Origin: an uncultured Desulfuromonadales bacterium
GTDB lineage: Bacteria; Desulfobacterota; Desulfuromonadia; Geobacterales; CAIOGM01
Assembly (NCBI GenBank): GCA_903929485.1
Contig: CAIYUY010000233.1
Location: forward strand, 1-43,102
Length of the DNA: 43,102 nucleotides
Direction of reading: 5' to 3'
The stretch's first letter is position 1; every line of letters begins with the position of its first letter. Made by a program: the position numbers and the translations under genes. Shown in pieces: positions 16,910 through 26,200 of the stretch. The notes below the pieces were generated by a model that had not been told where the DNA came from, searched no databases, and saw only the letters and a program-made list of their open reading frames with translations.

Positions 16910-16946
16910 GTAGAACTATTTTACCCTGCTTATCGAAGGTGACACC

Positions 16947-17963
16947 ATGAACTTGCGTGCTTATATCTCCGTTCTTTGCGGCATGGCAGCCGTCGGGCTT
17001 CTGGGGGGATGCGTCAATTTTGCTGAGCTCCCGCCGGGGAGCGTCAAGGCCGTCGTCTCCCCCGTGGTGGAGCGCCGGGAGGATGTTATTCCCCTGCCGG
17101 AGCCCGAGCCCCCCCCATCCCAGGATTACGTCATCGGGATCAATGATTCCGTAACCGTCTCCACCATCGGTGGCGACGCCACGGGTGGCAGCCGGGTGGA
17201 CGGCAACGGAAACATTCAGCTCCCCATCCTGGGGCTGGTGAAGGCGGATGGCTGTACCACCTCTCAACTGTCCAGGAACATCGGCGAGCTGCTGAAGCTG
17301 AAAAAACTGTACGCCGAACCATGGGTGGTGGTGCAGGTTGTTACTTACCAGAGCCAGCCGCTTTATCTGATCAACGAGGGGGGGGGGAGTTCCACCACCT
17401 ATATGGACCGCCCTCTCACCCTGCTGGAAGGGGTGGCCAAGGTGGGAATCTCCGCCGGGAGCGGCAATATCAAGCGGGCCCAGCTGTTGCGCGACAAGCG
17501 GCTGGTTCCGGTTGACATCCATGCCCTGGTGGCCAAGGGGGATATCCGTCAGAATATCTGGCTCAAGGCGGGGGACACCATCTTTATCCCCGACAAGAGA
17601 ACCATGCAGATCATCGCCTTCGGCGCGGCTAACGGCACCTTCCCCACCAACAACGACGGGACGCTCCCCCTGGACCGTCTCATGGCCCAGTTGAACCCCA
17701 ATTTCGTTCACTCCGACCTGACACGGGTCAGGATTATCCGCTCCCTCTCCACCACCTCCGGCGAGCTGATCGTGGTGGATTTCGAGAAGTCCATGCGGGG
17801 CGAGGCGCTCCCCTTCATGCTCCAGGATGGTGATCTCGTCTACATCCCCCGGAGCAAGTTCACCACCTGGAACGACGCCTTTACCGAAGTTACCCCTGCC
17901 CTTGGGGCAATCAGCACGGTGCTGCAGCCTTACGTGACGCTGAAGTATCTGTTTAAAAATTAA
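16947..17963 (+). CDS. Polysaccharide export outer-membrane lipoprotein (OPX/Wza-like)
   Basis: The product is a 338-residue lipoprotein with a lipobox ending at Cys22 (GLLGGC), a Pro-rich linker, a Poly_export domain (from about residue 58, YVIGINDSVTVSTIGG to EPWVVVQVV) and two SLBB-type beta-grasp segments (around 150-230 and 235-310). OPX proteins form the outer-membrane or periplasmic channel through which capsule or exopolysaccharide leaves the cell, docking on the periplasmic part of the co-polymerase, here encoded 58 bases downstream. The gene is preceded by the strongest promoter match of the window. The C-terminal hydrophobic stretch may be the membrane-spanning amphipathic helix seen in Wza. 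Confidence 0.92.
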   Translation: MNLRAYISVLCGMAAVGLLGGCVNFAELPPGSVKAVVSPVVERREDVIPLPEPEPPPSQDYVIGINDSVTVSTIGGDATGGSRVDGNGNIQLPILGLVKADGCTTSQLSRNIGELLKLKKLYAEPWVVVQVVTYQSQPLYLINEGGGSSTTYMDRPLTLLEGVAKVGISAGSGNIKRAQLLRDKRLVPVDIHALVAKGDIRQNIWLKAGDTIFIPDKRTMQIIAFGAANGTFPTNNDGTLPLDRLMAQLNPNFVHSDLTRVRIIRSLSTTSGELIVVDFEKSMRGEALPFMLQDGDLVYIPRSKFTTWNDAFTEVTPALGAISTVLQPYVTLKYLFKN

Positions 17964-18021
17964 TTCGATTCTTTTTCGCTCACTATTGTAGTGGCCATGA
18001 TGCTTCACGAAGATCTCACTG

Positions 18022-20394
18022 ATGGGAAACCCTATGCACTCTAAAGAAAATACTCTCCCCGTCGCCCAGGAAAAGCAGCTTCAGGATTATTTCCGGATCA
18101 TTGTCCGTCGTCGCCGGATCTTTCTTTTGGCCTTTTGCCTCATTCTCGTGGGAACCATCGTCTACACGTACCAGTTGGTTCCCATCTACGAGGCGGCCAC
18201 GATCCTGAGGGTCAAGGATGACGCGTCCAAGGGGACACTGGCCCTGGGACGGGAGCTGAGCGGAACCCGCAACAACATGGAGACGGAGATCCAGATCTTG
18301 CGCTCCATGACCAACGCGGAGCAGGTGGCCCAGACCCTCCATCTTGCCTGGAACATCGGCGAGAGTTCCAAGGGGCTCACCTTCATGGTGGCCGAGTTCG
18401 ATACCCCCAAGACCGGGTTCCCCTATCTGGTGGAGTTGACCTCTCCCGACAGTTATGTCGTCAAGGAGTTGGGGGGGAACCGGATCGGCGCGGGGAAGAA
18501 CAATATCCCCCTGCAGGTGGATAAATTCCGGTTGCTCCTCACCAACATGAAGGGGAAGAGCGGAGACAGCTTTCAGTTGACCCTGCAATCTCTCGACGAG
18601 ATCGCCGGCGGCATCGTCGGTTCGGTATCCGCCGGTGAAGTCGGCACCGCCACCGGCATCATCAGGCTCTCCGTCCGGAATCCAAATCCCGCCCGCGCCC
18701 GGGACATCGCCAACACCCTGGCCCAGGTTTACGCCGAGCAGAATACCCTCTTCAAGGGGGAGGAAGCCCGCAAGAGTATCGAATTCATCGAAGAGCAGAT
18801 GAAGGTCACCCGCGCCGCCCTGGAAGACGCCGAACATCAGGTGCAGCAGTACAAATCATCCAGCCGGATCTTCGGTCTGGAGGCCGCCACAACGGCTATT
18901 GTGACGCAACTCACGGATCTGGATAAACAGAAGGCGACCCTTGCCCTGCAGAAAAAGCTGGCGGAGCAGTCCCGACTTTCCCTCAAGCAGACCATGGCCA
19001 GCGGCAAGGTTCTTCTCCCCTCGGTCATGCAGGATGATCCCCTTTCCGGCGTCCTGGTGGAGAGGATCAGCGAACTGGAGATCCAGAAGAAGATCCTCCG
19101 CCTGGAAAAATCCGAGCAGCACCCGGCGGTGCGGGCGATTCAGACCCAGATCGATGAGGTCATGCAGAAACTCCGGAGTTCCTATGATGCTTCCCTGAAG
19201 GGGATCGATCGGGATGGCCAGGAGCTTGAAAAACAGGTAGCCAAGCTGGAAGGGAAACTGGGGGGGCTCCCCGATGTGGAGCGGCAGTTGGCTAACCTTA
19301 CCCGGGTCGCCGCGGTGAATGTGAACATCTACACCTATCTCCTCCAGAAGCATGAAGAGTTCCGCATCGCCAAGGCGGCCATGGTGAGCAACATCCAGAT
19401 CATCGACGTGGCCAAGCTTCCCCGCTCCTCCGTCTTCCCCAACAGGAAGAAGAACATCCTCCTGGGGTTCCTCATGGGACTCATGGTGGGAGGGGGCCTT
19501 GCCTTCTTCGTGGACTTTCTGGATGATACCTTGAAGGACGCCGAGGAGGTCAGGTACGCCTTGGGGATGCCCATCCTGGCGACGATCCCCTACATCGCCC
19601 AGGATCCCGTGGAGGATGAAGATACCCCCTCCATCCTTACTTTTCGTTCCCCTAAGAACGCCATCTCCGAGGCTTTCCGAAGCTTGCGCACCAGCGTCCA
19701 TTTCTCCGCCATCAGCACCGACAAGAAGGTCATTCTTATCACCAGTAGTTTTCCCGGCGAAGGGAAGACGACCATCATCTCCAACCTGGCGGTTACCTTG
19801 GCTCAGGCAGGCTCCAGAGTTCTCATCGTGGACTGCGACATGCGCCGTCCCTCGCTGCACAAGATTTTCAAGAAGTTGAAGGTTCCGGGGCTTAGCGAGA
19901 TTCTTGCCGGCGACAGCAGCGTGGAAGAAGCCCTCATCGTTACCCCCATCAACGGTTTGGATTTCATCCCGGCGGGAACCTCGCCACCCAATCCATCCGA
20001 ACTCCTCAGCTCCCAGCAGTTTCAGGATCTGCTGAACCAGTTCAAACTCACGTATGATCATGTTCTCCTGGATGCCCCTCCCGTCCTGGCCGTCACCGAC
20101 GCCCCCCTCCTCACCACGGCGGCGGATCTCATGATCCTGGTCCTGGAGACGGAGCGGGTGCCGCTGAAGACGGCCCAGAGGACCATGGAGATGCTGGACA
20201 TGGTCAAGGCCCCCATCGCCGGCGTGGTTCTCAACGACAAGACAGGGCAGGCCCAGCGGTACGGTTACTACGGCAACAAATACTACAGCTACTCCTACGG
20301 ATACGGTTACAGTTACTACGGTGACAAGGATGATACGAAAAAAGTATCCAAGAAAAAGAAGAAGGGATGGTTGCGGTTTCTTTCCCGGGCTTAG
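18022..20394 (+). CDS. Polysaccharide co-polymerase / tyrosine autokinase (Wzc-like BY-kinase)
   Basis: This 790-residue inner-membrane protein regulates polysaccharide chain length and export. It has a Wzz domain with a first membrane helix (about 36-58), a long coiled-coil periplasmic region (about 230-420), a GNVR segment and second helix (about 470-495), then a cytoplasmic BY-kinase with Walker A TSSFPGEGKT (574-583), Walker A' LIVDCDMRRP (about 601-610) and Walker B VLLDAPPV (about 681-688). The tail is a tyrosine cluster with 11 Tyr in 20 residues before a Lys-rich end, the usual site of trans-autophosphorylation. Start could be ATG 18022 or ATG 18034; neither has a strong ribosome site. 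It pairs with the OPX lipoprotein upstream. Confidence 0.94.
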   Translation: MGNPMHSKENTLPVAQEKQLQDYFRIIVRRRRIFLLAFCLILVGTIVYTYQLVPIYEAATILRVKDDASKGTLALGRELSGTRNNMETEIQILRSMTNAEQVAQTLHLAWNIGESSKGLTFMVAEFDTPKTGFPYLVELTSPDSYVVKELGGNRIGAGKNNIPLQVDKFRLLLTNMKGKSGDSFQLTLQSLDEIAGGIVGSVSAGEVGTATGIIRLSVRNPNPARARDIANTLAQVYAEQNTLFKGEEARKSIEFIEEQMKVTRAALEDAEHQVQQYKSSSRIFGLEAATTAIVTQLTDLDKQKATLALQKKLAEQSRLSLKQTMASGKVLLPSVMQDDPLSGVLVERISELEIQKKILRLEKSEQHPAVRAIQTQIDEVMQKLRSSYDASLKGIDRDGQELEKQVAKLEGKLGGLPDVERQLANLTRVAAVNVNIYTYLLQKHEEFRIAKAAMVSNIQIIDVAKLPRSSVFPNRKKNILLGFLMGLMVGGGLAFFVDFLDDTLKDAEEVRYALGMPILATIPYIAQDPVEDEDTPSILTFRSPKNAISEAFRSLRTSVHFSAISTDKKVILITSSFPGEGKTTIISNLAVTLAQAGSRVLIVDCDMRRPSLHKIFKKLKVPGLSEILAGDSSVEEALIVTPINGLDFIPAGTSPPNPSELLSSQQFQDLLNQFKLTYDHVLLDAPPVLAVTDAPLLTTAADLMILVLETERVPLKTAQRTMEMLDMVKAPIAGVVLNDKTGQAQRYGYYGNKYYSYSYGYGYSYYGDKDDTKKVSKKKKKGWLRFLSRA

Positions 20395-20398
20395 AGGC

Positions 20399-20493
20399 GG
20401 TGAAGGTGAATGAAAAAGGTGAATGGTGAGGAGATCTTTTCACCTTTCACCTTTCACCTTTCACCTTTCACCTTTCACCTTTCACCTCTCACC
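20399..20493. repeat. Heptamer tandem array (TTTCACC) facing inverted GGTGAA copies
   Basis: Seven exact TTTCACC units (20438-20486) and one variant TCTCACC (20487-20493) repeat with strict 7-bp period. Upstream, GGTGAA occurs at 20399, 20405 and 20418 and GGTGAG at 20425, giving complementary arms that could fold into a long hairpin just past the autokinase stop. Confidence 0.85.
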
Positions 20494-20638
20494 TCTCGGA
20501 ATTTTCACGCTCTTGGGTGTTGTCATTAACGGTTGAATCTCTCGCTTCATTGGTGTCTTGATGACCAAAACGTCTGATTTGCTCTGATGCGGTCTAAATT
20601 GATACGTTACCCCCCTAACCCCTGAACCCGGACCTCCC

Positions 20639-21490
20639 ATGACTCCTCTTCCCGTAACAGTTTACTCCCCCGACTCTTCTCTGCACAGCCCTCTTCTCAT
20701 GCTGCGTGAGATGTTTCGTGACCTGCTGGCCAGCCGGGAGTTGGCGTGGCGTCTGGCGGTGCGTGACATTAATTCCCAGTACCGACAGTCTTTTTTCGGT
20801 ATCCTCTGGGCCTTTGTCGGCCCAGTTACCAGCACCGCCACCTGGATCTTTCTCAGCGGCACCGGTATCATCAACGTGGCCAAGACCGATCTTCCCTATC
20901 CCATCTACGTCCTGACGGGGACCATGATCTGGTCCATCTTCACCGAGGCTCTGAACTCCCCCCTGGGGCAGACCAACGGCGCCCGAGGGATGCTGGCCAA
21001 GCTCAACTTCCCCCGTGAAGCCGTTATCATCTCCGGTATTTATCAGATCCTCTTCAATACCGCCATCAAGATCGCTCTCTTGCTGGTCGCTTTACTCGTG
21101 GTGGGGATCAATCCAGGCTGGGGGCTCCTCCTCTTCCCCCTGGGGATATTTTCAATCATCCTGGTGGGAACCGCCATCGGACTCCTCATCACTCCGGTGG
21201 GGATGCTCTACACCGACGTGGGTCGGGGTGTCGGGATGATCATGCAGTTTCTCATGTACGTCACGCCGGTGATCTTTCCTATTCCCAAGAGCGGTTGGGC
21301 GCTCCCGCTGTTCAAGCTGAACCCGCTGACTCCGCTTATCGCTACAACCCGAGACTGGCTTACCGGCTTTACTCCTGTTTACCTGGGATCGTTTCTGATT
21401 GTCAACGCTGTAGCTCTGCTGGTACTTCTGATCGGTTGGCTCGCCTATCGGTTGGCCATGCCGATCATCATCGAGCGGATGAGTTCCTGA
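20639..21490 (+). CDS. ABC-2 type polysaccharide export permease (Wzm/TagG-like)
   Basis: The product is 283 residues with about six membrane helices. The N-terminal motif VRDINSQYRQSFFGILWAFV is the conserved amphipathic entry region of Wzm/KpsM/TagG permeases, which flip lipid-linked O-antigen, capsule or teichoic acid across the inner membrane together with an ATP-binding partner. That partner (Wzt/KpsT type) is not found next to the gene on either strand, so it must be elsewhere or lost. The start has no good ribosome site; ATG 20699 is an alternative that would remove 20 residues. The 244-base gap before it, with the heptamer array, suggests independent expression from the autokinase gene. 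Confidence 0.9.
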   Translation: MTPLPVTVYSPDSSLHSPLLMLREMFRDLLASRELAWRLAVRDINSQYRQSFFGILWAFVGPVTSTATWIFLSGTGIINVAKTDLPYPIYVLTGTMIWSIFTEALNSPLGQTNGARGMLAKLNFPREAVIISGIYQILFNTAIKIALLLVALLVVGINPGWGLLLFPLGIFSIILVGTAIGLLITPVGMLYTDVGRGVGMIMQFLMYVTPVIFPIPKSGWALPLFKLNPLTPLIATTRDWLTGFTPVYLGSFLIVNAVALLVLLIGWLAYRLAMPIIIERMSS

Positions 21491-21579
21491 ATGGTTTCAG
21501 GTGCAACGTTTCAGGTTTTTGTTTCGGGGGAATTTGACTTTGGTTAATATGCCTCATTGGCCATTCTTTTATCAACACC

Positions 21580-21720
21580 CTATCCCAATATCTTCTGCCC
21601 CATCAGCCGGATCTGATGTTTTCCGCCGTGGGAGACCACTCGAAAGAGCTCCAGTCCCCGGCTGTCCGGGTTCGTAATCTCCGGCGTATCAGCCCCCAGC
21701 CCCAGCCCGATTTTCTTCAT
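21580..21720 (-). CDS. Possible 46-residue ORF downstream of the radical SAM gene
   Basis: A small frame starts at ATG 21720 and ends at TAG 21580-21582. GGAG lies six bases before the ATG and the start is 22 bases after the radical SAM stop on the same strand. The product begins MKKIGLGLGADTPEI and ends HQIRLMGQKILG; I do not recognise it. Codons are GC-rich like real genes nearby. It could be a genuine small protein or the tail of a decayed gene left where the exopolysaccharide cluster is interrupted. Confidence 0.4.
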   Translation of the reverse strand: MKKIGLGLGADTPEITNPDSRGLELFRVVSHGGKHQIRLMGQKILG

Positions 21721-21742
21721 GCTCTGCTCCACGCATTCCTTC

Positions 21743-23161
21743 CTACCATTTCTGTTTGATCTGAAATCTCACGATCTCCGGCAGGTTTCGAAGGAACGTC
21801 AGAACGCTATGGGGCGATTTCCAGAGCATTTTCGTATACCCCCAATGGATGCGGCCGCGGCGGTAAAAGGCGCGGATGAACTCGTTGTAGAGTCCCTCCA
21901 GCTCCTCTTTTGTCATGCCATGGGGGATGAAAACGAAATTGAGGCAGTTCATCAGCTCCCATTTTTCATTGAACTCACCCTGTTCCCTGATGGTTTTGTA
22001 GACCGGGGCACCGGGAAAGGGGGTGAATTTGGTGACGTTGATCTCGTCCAGGGGGAGGGACAGGGCGTAGTTTATGGTTCGCCGGATGGCCGCCGCATCC
22101 TCACCCGGCAACCCCACCATGAAGAGCCCCTTGACCCGCATGCCGCTTGCGCGCACCATCCCCAGTTTCTTTCCCACCTCGTCCAGAGCGTAGAACTTCC
22201 GGTGCTGCTTGAGGATGGCCGGGTCTCCCGACTCGATGCCGAAGTTCACCTGCCAACAGCCCGATCGCTTCAGCAGGGTGACCAGTTCCGCATCCAGATG
22301 CTCCAGGCGGGCGATGCAGTTGTAGGTAACCGGCAACCGTGCCTGTTCCTTCAGCCGGCAGAAGCGGGCGATGCGGGAACGGTCGGCCGTAAAGAGATCG
22401 TCATAGAAAAAGACGTGACGGATGCCGTAATCCCGGTGGAGCATCTTCATATGCTCGATGATGTATTCCGGCGAGTTGAAACGGAATCCCCGGGCAAAGA
22501 CCGACCGGTCGCAGTAGGAGCAGCTATAGGGGCAGCCGCGACTGGAGATGATACTGGTGTTGGGGGTCGTGGGAAAGCTGAAGAGCGGCAAGGAGTAGCG
22601 CCGGGGAAAGTGAGGGAGCCGGTGATAGGCAGGGAAGGGGAGGGTGTCCAGGTCGGTGATCAGTTCACGAACCGCGGAAAGGGTCCCTTTGCCTTCCCGG
22701 CGGTAGCCGATGCCGGGGATAGCCGCAACGTTGCGGCAGTCGGATGCCACCAATTCGTGGAATGAAACCTCACCTTCACCGATAATCAGGTAGTCGATGG
22801 CCGGGAAATCGTCAAGGAGTCCGACCCCGACGGAGCAGGCATGGGCGCCGCCGAATACGGTGACGATCCGTGGCGCCCGCTCCTTGAGCAGGGCCGCGAA
22901 GCCGTACCCTTCCGTAAACGATGAGGTGGTGCAGGAAAAGCCGACCAGGTCTGGTGACCGACGGATGATCTCCGCAATAAGGTCATCCGCTGCCATGGGG
23001 GTGGCGTAGCAGTCAATGATCTCCGCCGTTATCCCCCGCTCCTCCAGAAAGGCGATAATGCTGAGCAGCCCCAGGGGGGGCATCAGGTTAAAGATGGTAG
23101 TGAGATCCTTGCCCCCCCCCATCCAGTTGCTGCCGTAGGGATGAATGAAGAGAACTTTCAT
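21743..23161 (-). CDS. Radical SAM protein with N-terminal B12-binding-like domain
   Basis: This 472-residue protein belongs to the B12-type radical SAM class (BchE/P-methylase-like). Residues 1-150 form the cobalamin-binding-like Rossmann domain (FIHPYGSN, PDLVGFSCTTSS, VFGGAHA, IGEGEVSF); no DxHxxG lower-axial His motif is seen, which is common in this class. The 4Fe-4S site is CPYSCSYC (Cys210, Cys214, Cys217), followed by the GIESGD and GLPGE motifs of the barrel. Substrate is unknown; related enzymes methylate or cyclise lipids, hopanoids, bacteriochlorophyll precursors or cofactors. GGAGG ten bases before the ATG supports the start. It lies 49 bases after the SNF2 helicase on the same strand. 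Confidence 0.92.
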   Translation of the reverse strand: MKVLFIHPYGSNWMGGGKDLTTIFNLMPPLGLLSIIAFLEERGITAEIIDCYATPMAADDLIAEIIRRSPDLVGFSCTTSSFTEGYGFAALLKERAPRIVTVFGGAHACSVGVGLLDDFPAIDYLIIGEGEVSFHELVASDCRNVAAIPGIGYRREGKGTLSAVRELITDLDTLPFPAYHRLPHFPRRYSLPLFSFPTTPNTSIISSRGCPYSCSYCDRSVFARGFRFNSPEYIIEHMKMLHRDYGIRHVFFYDDLFTADRSRIARFCRLKEQARLPVTYNCIARLEHLDAELVTLLKRSGCWQVNFGIESGDPAILKQHRKFYALDEVGKKLGMVRASGMRVKGLFMVGLPGEDAAAIRRTINYALSLPLDEINVTKFTPFPGAPVYKTIREQGEFNEKWELMNCLNFVFIPHGMTKEELEGLYNEFIRAFYRRGRIHWGYTKMLWKSPHSVLTFLRNLPEIVRFQIKQKW

Positions 23162-23210
23162 GATTGCTTTTCCTCCGGATTCTCGTTGCGGCTCGCCGCC
23201 GTCCCCGGTT

Positions 23211-26200
23211 TTACCCCCCCAGCAGGAAGTCGAAATCCGCTTTCGTCAGTGATCCGCCCGCCGCGCCGGTGGCGTCTTCCAGGAGTGCTTTGTAGAGTTT
23301 GAGCTTGCGCTCTTTCAGGGACATCATCTTTTCCTCCACCGTATGCCTCATGATGAGCCGGGTGACGGTGACCTGTCCGGTCTGGCCGATGCGATGAGCC
23401 CGGTCCGACGCCTGATTCTCCACCGCCGGGTTCCACCAGGGGTCAAGATGATAAACGTAGGTGGCCCGGGTCAAGTTGAGCCCCTTCCCCCCTGCCTTGA
23501 GGCTGATGAGAAAGACCCGCGGACCCTGGCTCTCCTGGAAACTCTTGACGAGATCTTTCCGCTTGGGGACCGGCGTGGAGCCGTCCAGCCGGAGGGTCTC
23601 CAGCCCCCGTTTCTTCAACCCTTCCTGAACGATGTCCAGAAAGCCGGTGAACTGGGAAAAGACCAGGGCGCTGTGCCCTTCATCACGCAGTTCCAGAAGC
23701 TGGTCTCCCAGCGCCTCCAGTTTGGGGGACTCCACCTTTCCCTTGATGAAGAGTGACGGGCAGAGGCAGATCTGCCGGAGCCTCAGGATGGCGGTGAGGG
23801 CGATCATGCGGGCCTGTCCGGCTGCCTTTGCTTGATATGCTTCGGCCACCGTCCCCCGGACCTCTTCCACGGTTTTCTGATAAAGCGCCCGTTGGCGGGT
23901 GGTCAGCTCCAGGTAGAGGTCGCTCTCCATGCGGGGGGGAAGTTCGTCGGCGATCATCTGTTTGGTGCGGCGCAGGACAAAGGGTCTGGTCCGGCGGATC
24001 AGGGTGTCGATCCCTCCGAATCCCCTGATGTCGATCTTGCGCCGGAATTCCTCGTAGGAGCCAAGCAGTCCCGGCAGGGAAAGGTCCATGATGGCGTAGT
24101 ATTCTCCCAGGTGATTTTCCATGGGGGTGCCGGTCAAGGCCAGGGTGAACTGTCCGTTCAGGCGACGGGCCGCGGTGGTGGTGGATGCCAGCAGGTTCTT
24201 CACTTGCTGGGCCTCGTCGAAGATGACCACATGGAAGGGGATTTCCGCAAGCTTATCGGCATCCCGCTGGAGGATGCCGTAGCTTGTGAGGACGATATCC
24301 GCATCTCCGAACTCCAGCGAACGCTTCGCACCGCTGTAGGTGACGACTCGAAGCCCGGGAGCAAAGCGCGCCAGCTCGTTTTCCCAGTTGAACAGGAGAG
24401 ATGGCGGCACTACGACCAAGTGCGGTGTCCCCGGGGCGGCGGCGGAGGGGATCACCCCCTCCGCCAGTCCGGCAAGGAGAGTTATGGCCTGGACCGTTTT
24501 CCCCAATCCCATGTCGTCGGCCAGACAAGCGCCAAAGCGATGTTCGTAGAGAAACGCAAGCCATTCGTACCCTTCCTGCTGATAAGGGCGCAGGGTGGCA
24601 TGCAAGCCGGCAGGGAGGGGGCGCTCCGGGAGCCGTTCCAGCCGGGTAAGATTGGTTATGAGCTGCTCCATGTCGGGGGGGAGGCGGAGTGTGACCCCGT
24701 GGGATCGGAGCTCCAGCCAGTCGAGAATCTGAAGCCGGGGAATCCGGACCGGTTCCACCGTTCGTTTTTTCTTCCCCGCGCCCCCACCGCCGGCCACGAG
24801 CAGTTCCAGTATCCGCCGTTGTTCGTCTCCCAGGAGGATGAGCGCCTCCCCCTGGGGGAGCATTCCTCCGCTGAGAAGGGCTTTCAGTGTTTCCTCACTG
24901 AGCAGCTCCCCGTTGCAGCGGATTTCCGGGCGGAGCTCGAACCAGTCGATGGCCCCCCCCACCGTTGCGGGGACCGCCTCCAGGGTGAACTCCCATTCCC
25001 CCTGCTGCAGGAGCGCCCCACCGAAACGGAGATCGAACCCCGCTTCTCTGAGGGCAGAGGCAAGTTCACCCAGCCGGGGAAGAAGTTCGCTCCGCGGGAG
25101 CGTCAGTTCGGCGGGGTACCGGAACTCCCCACCGAAGGGGTCGAGGCTGAAGAACCGGTAAAGTAGTTCCACCAGTCGGACCTGCCCCTTTCGGTCATCA
25201 ACCACAAAACGCCACCCATCGGCTGTTGCCAGAAGAACGAGCATCCGGTGGCCGGCGCTCTCCATAAACCCCTGGACGATCTCCTTGGCTTCCGCCTTGA
25301 TCTTCCTCTTGGCAAAGTCGGGAGGAGCCAAAGCGGATCTGATCGCCTGGGTGCGGCCCGTGGCAGTGGTTGCGGCAAAGAGGGCGAACCCCCCTTCCAG
25401 CATGGCCGTGACCCTTTTTTTTGCCTTCAGCGGCTGGCTGAGACGGGAGCGATGCGCCGGAGAGAGGAGCCAGAACAGTTCATGGGATAGCGGGAACGTA
25501 ACGCCCGACGCTTCCCCCTGGGGGATGAGGCTAACCGTCTCCTGAGTGAGGTCCGAGGCGATGGAGAGGAAAAAGGAGGGTGAGAGCGTCTGGGCAGTGT
25601 CAACTGGAGCGCCGTCAAAGGTGAAGCGGCAACTTTCCGTAAAGGAAGGAAACCCGCTCAGGTTTGCCCTGATAGCGGTATCGGAGAAGAAGGAGGCATC
25701 AACGGAAACTGCGTCGGAGAGCTCAAGAAAATGTCCGCCATGGGTGGACTCTTCGCGAATCCGGAGTTCGTCCAGCACCGAATCCATGAACCGCCATGCC
25801 TGGATGTTCCGGAAGGGATGGATGGCGCCGGAAACCAGATCAAAGAGGCACTCCCCGACGATCCTGATCTCCGTGGGGGGGTGAGCAGCACCGTCGAAGG
25901 TGCGGCGGATTGTAACCCTCCCGTGGGAAAGATCAAACAGGACTCCGGCCGATCGCGGGGAGGAGTCGTGATAGGTGAGGGTCCTCTCGGAACCGTCGGG
26001 TCGCTTCAGGACGATGGGGTACTTACCGGGGAGGGAGGTGAAGTCGTGGAAATACTGCTGCGAGGCGCGAAAGAAGTACTGTTGCGCCAGGAAGCGGGCC
26101 AAGTCACGGGAAGCCTGCATCCCGGGATAGAGCGGTGTCTCACCATGGCGCACCTGCCCGGTCAGTGACCCGGACTGTTCAAACAGGACCAGGCGGTAGG

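Noticed and set aside
18856-20061. Minus-strand frame of about 401 codons opposite the autokinase
   Set aside because: Sense strand has full Wzc-like domains; the antisense product lacks any motif.
20438-20493. CRISPR-like tandem repeat
   Set aside because: Units are 7 bp with no spacers, and no cas genes are present; it is a simple tandem array.
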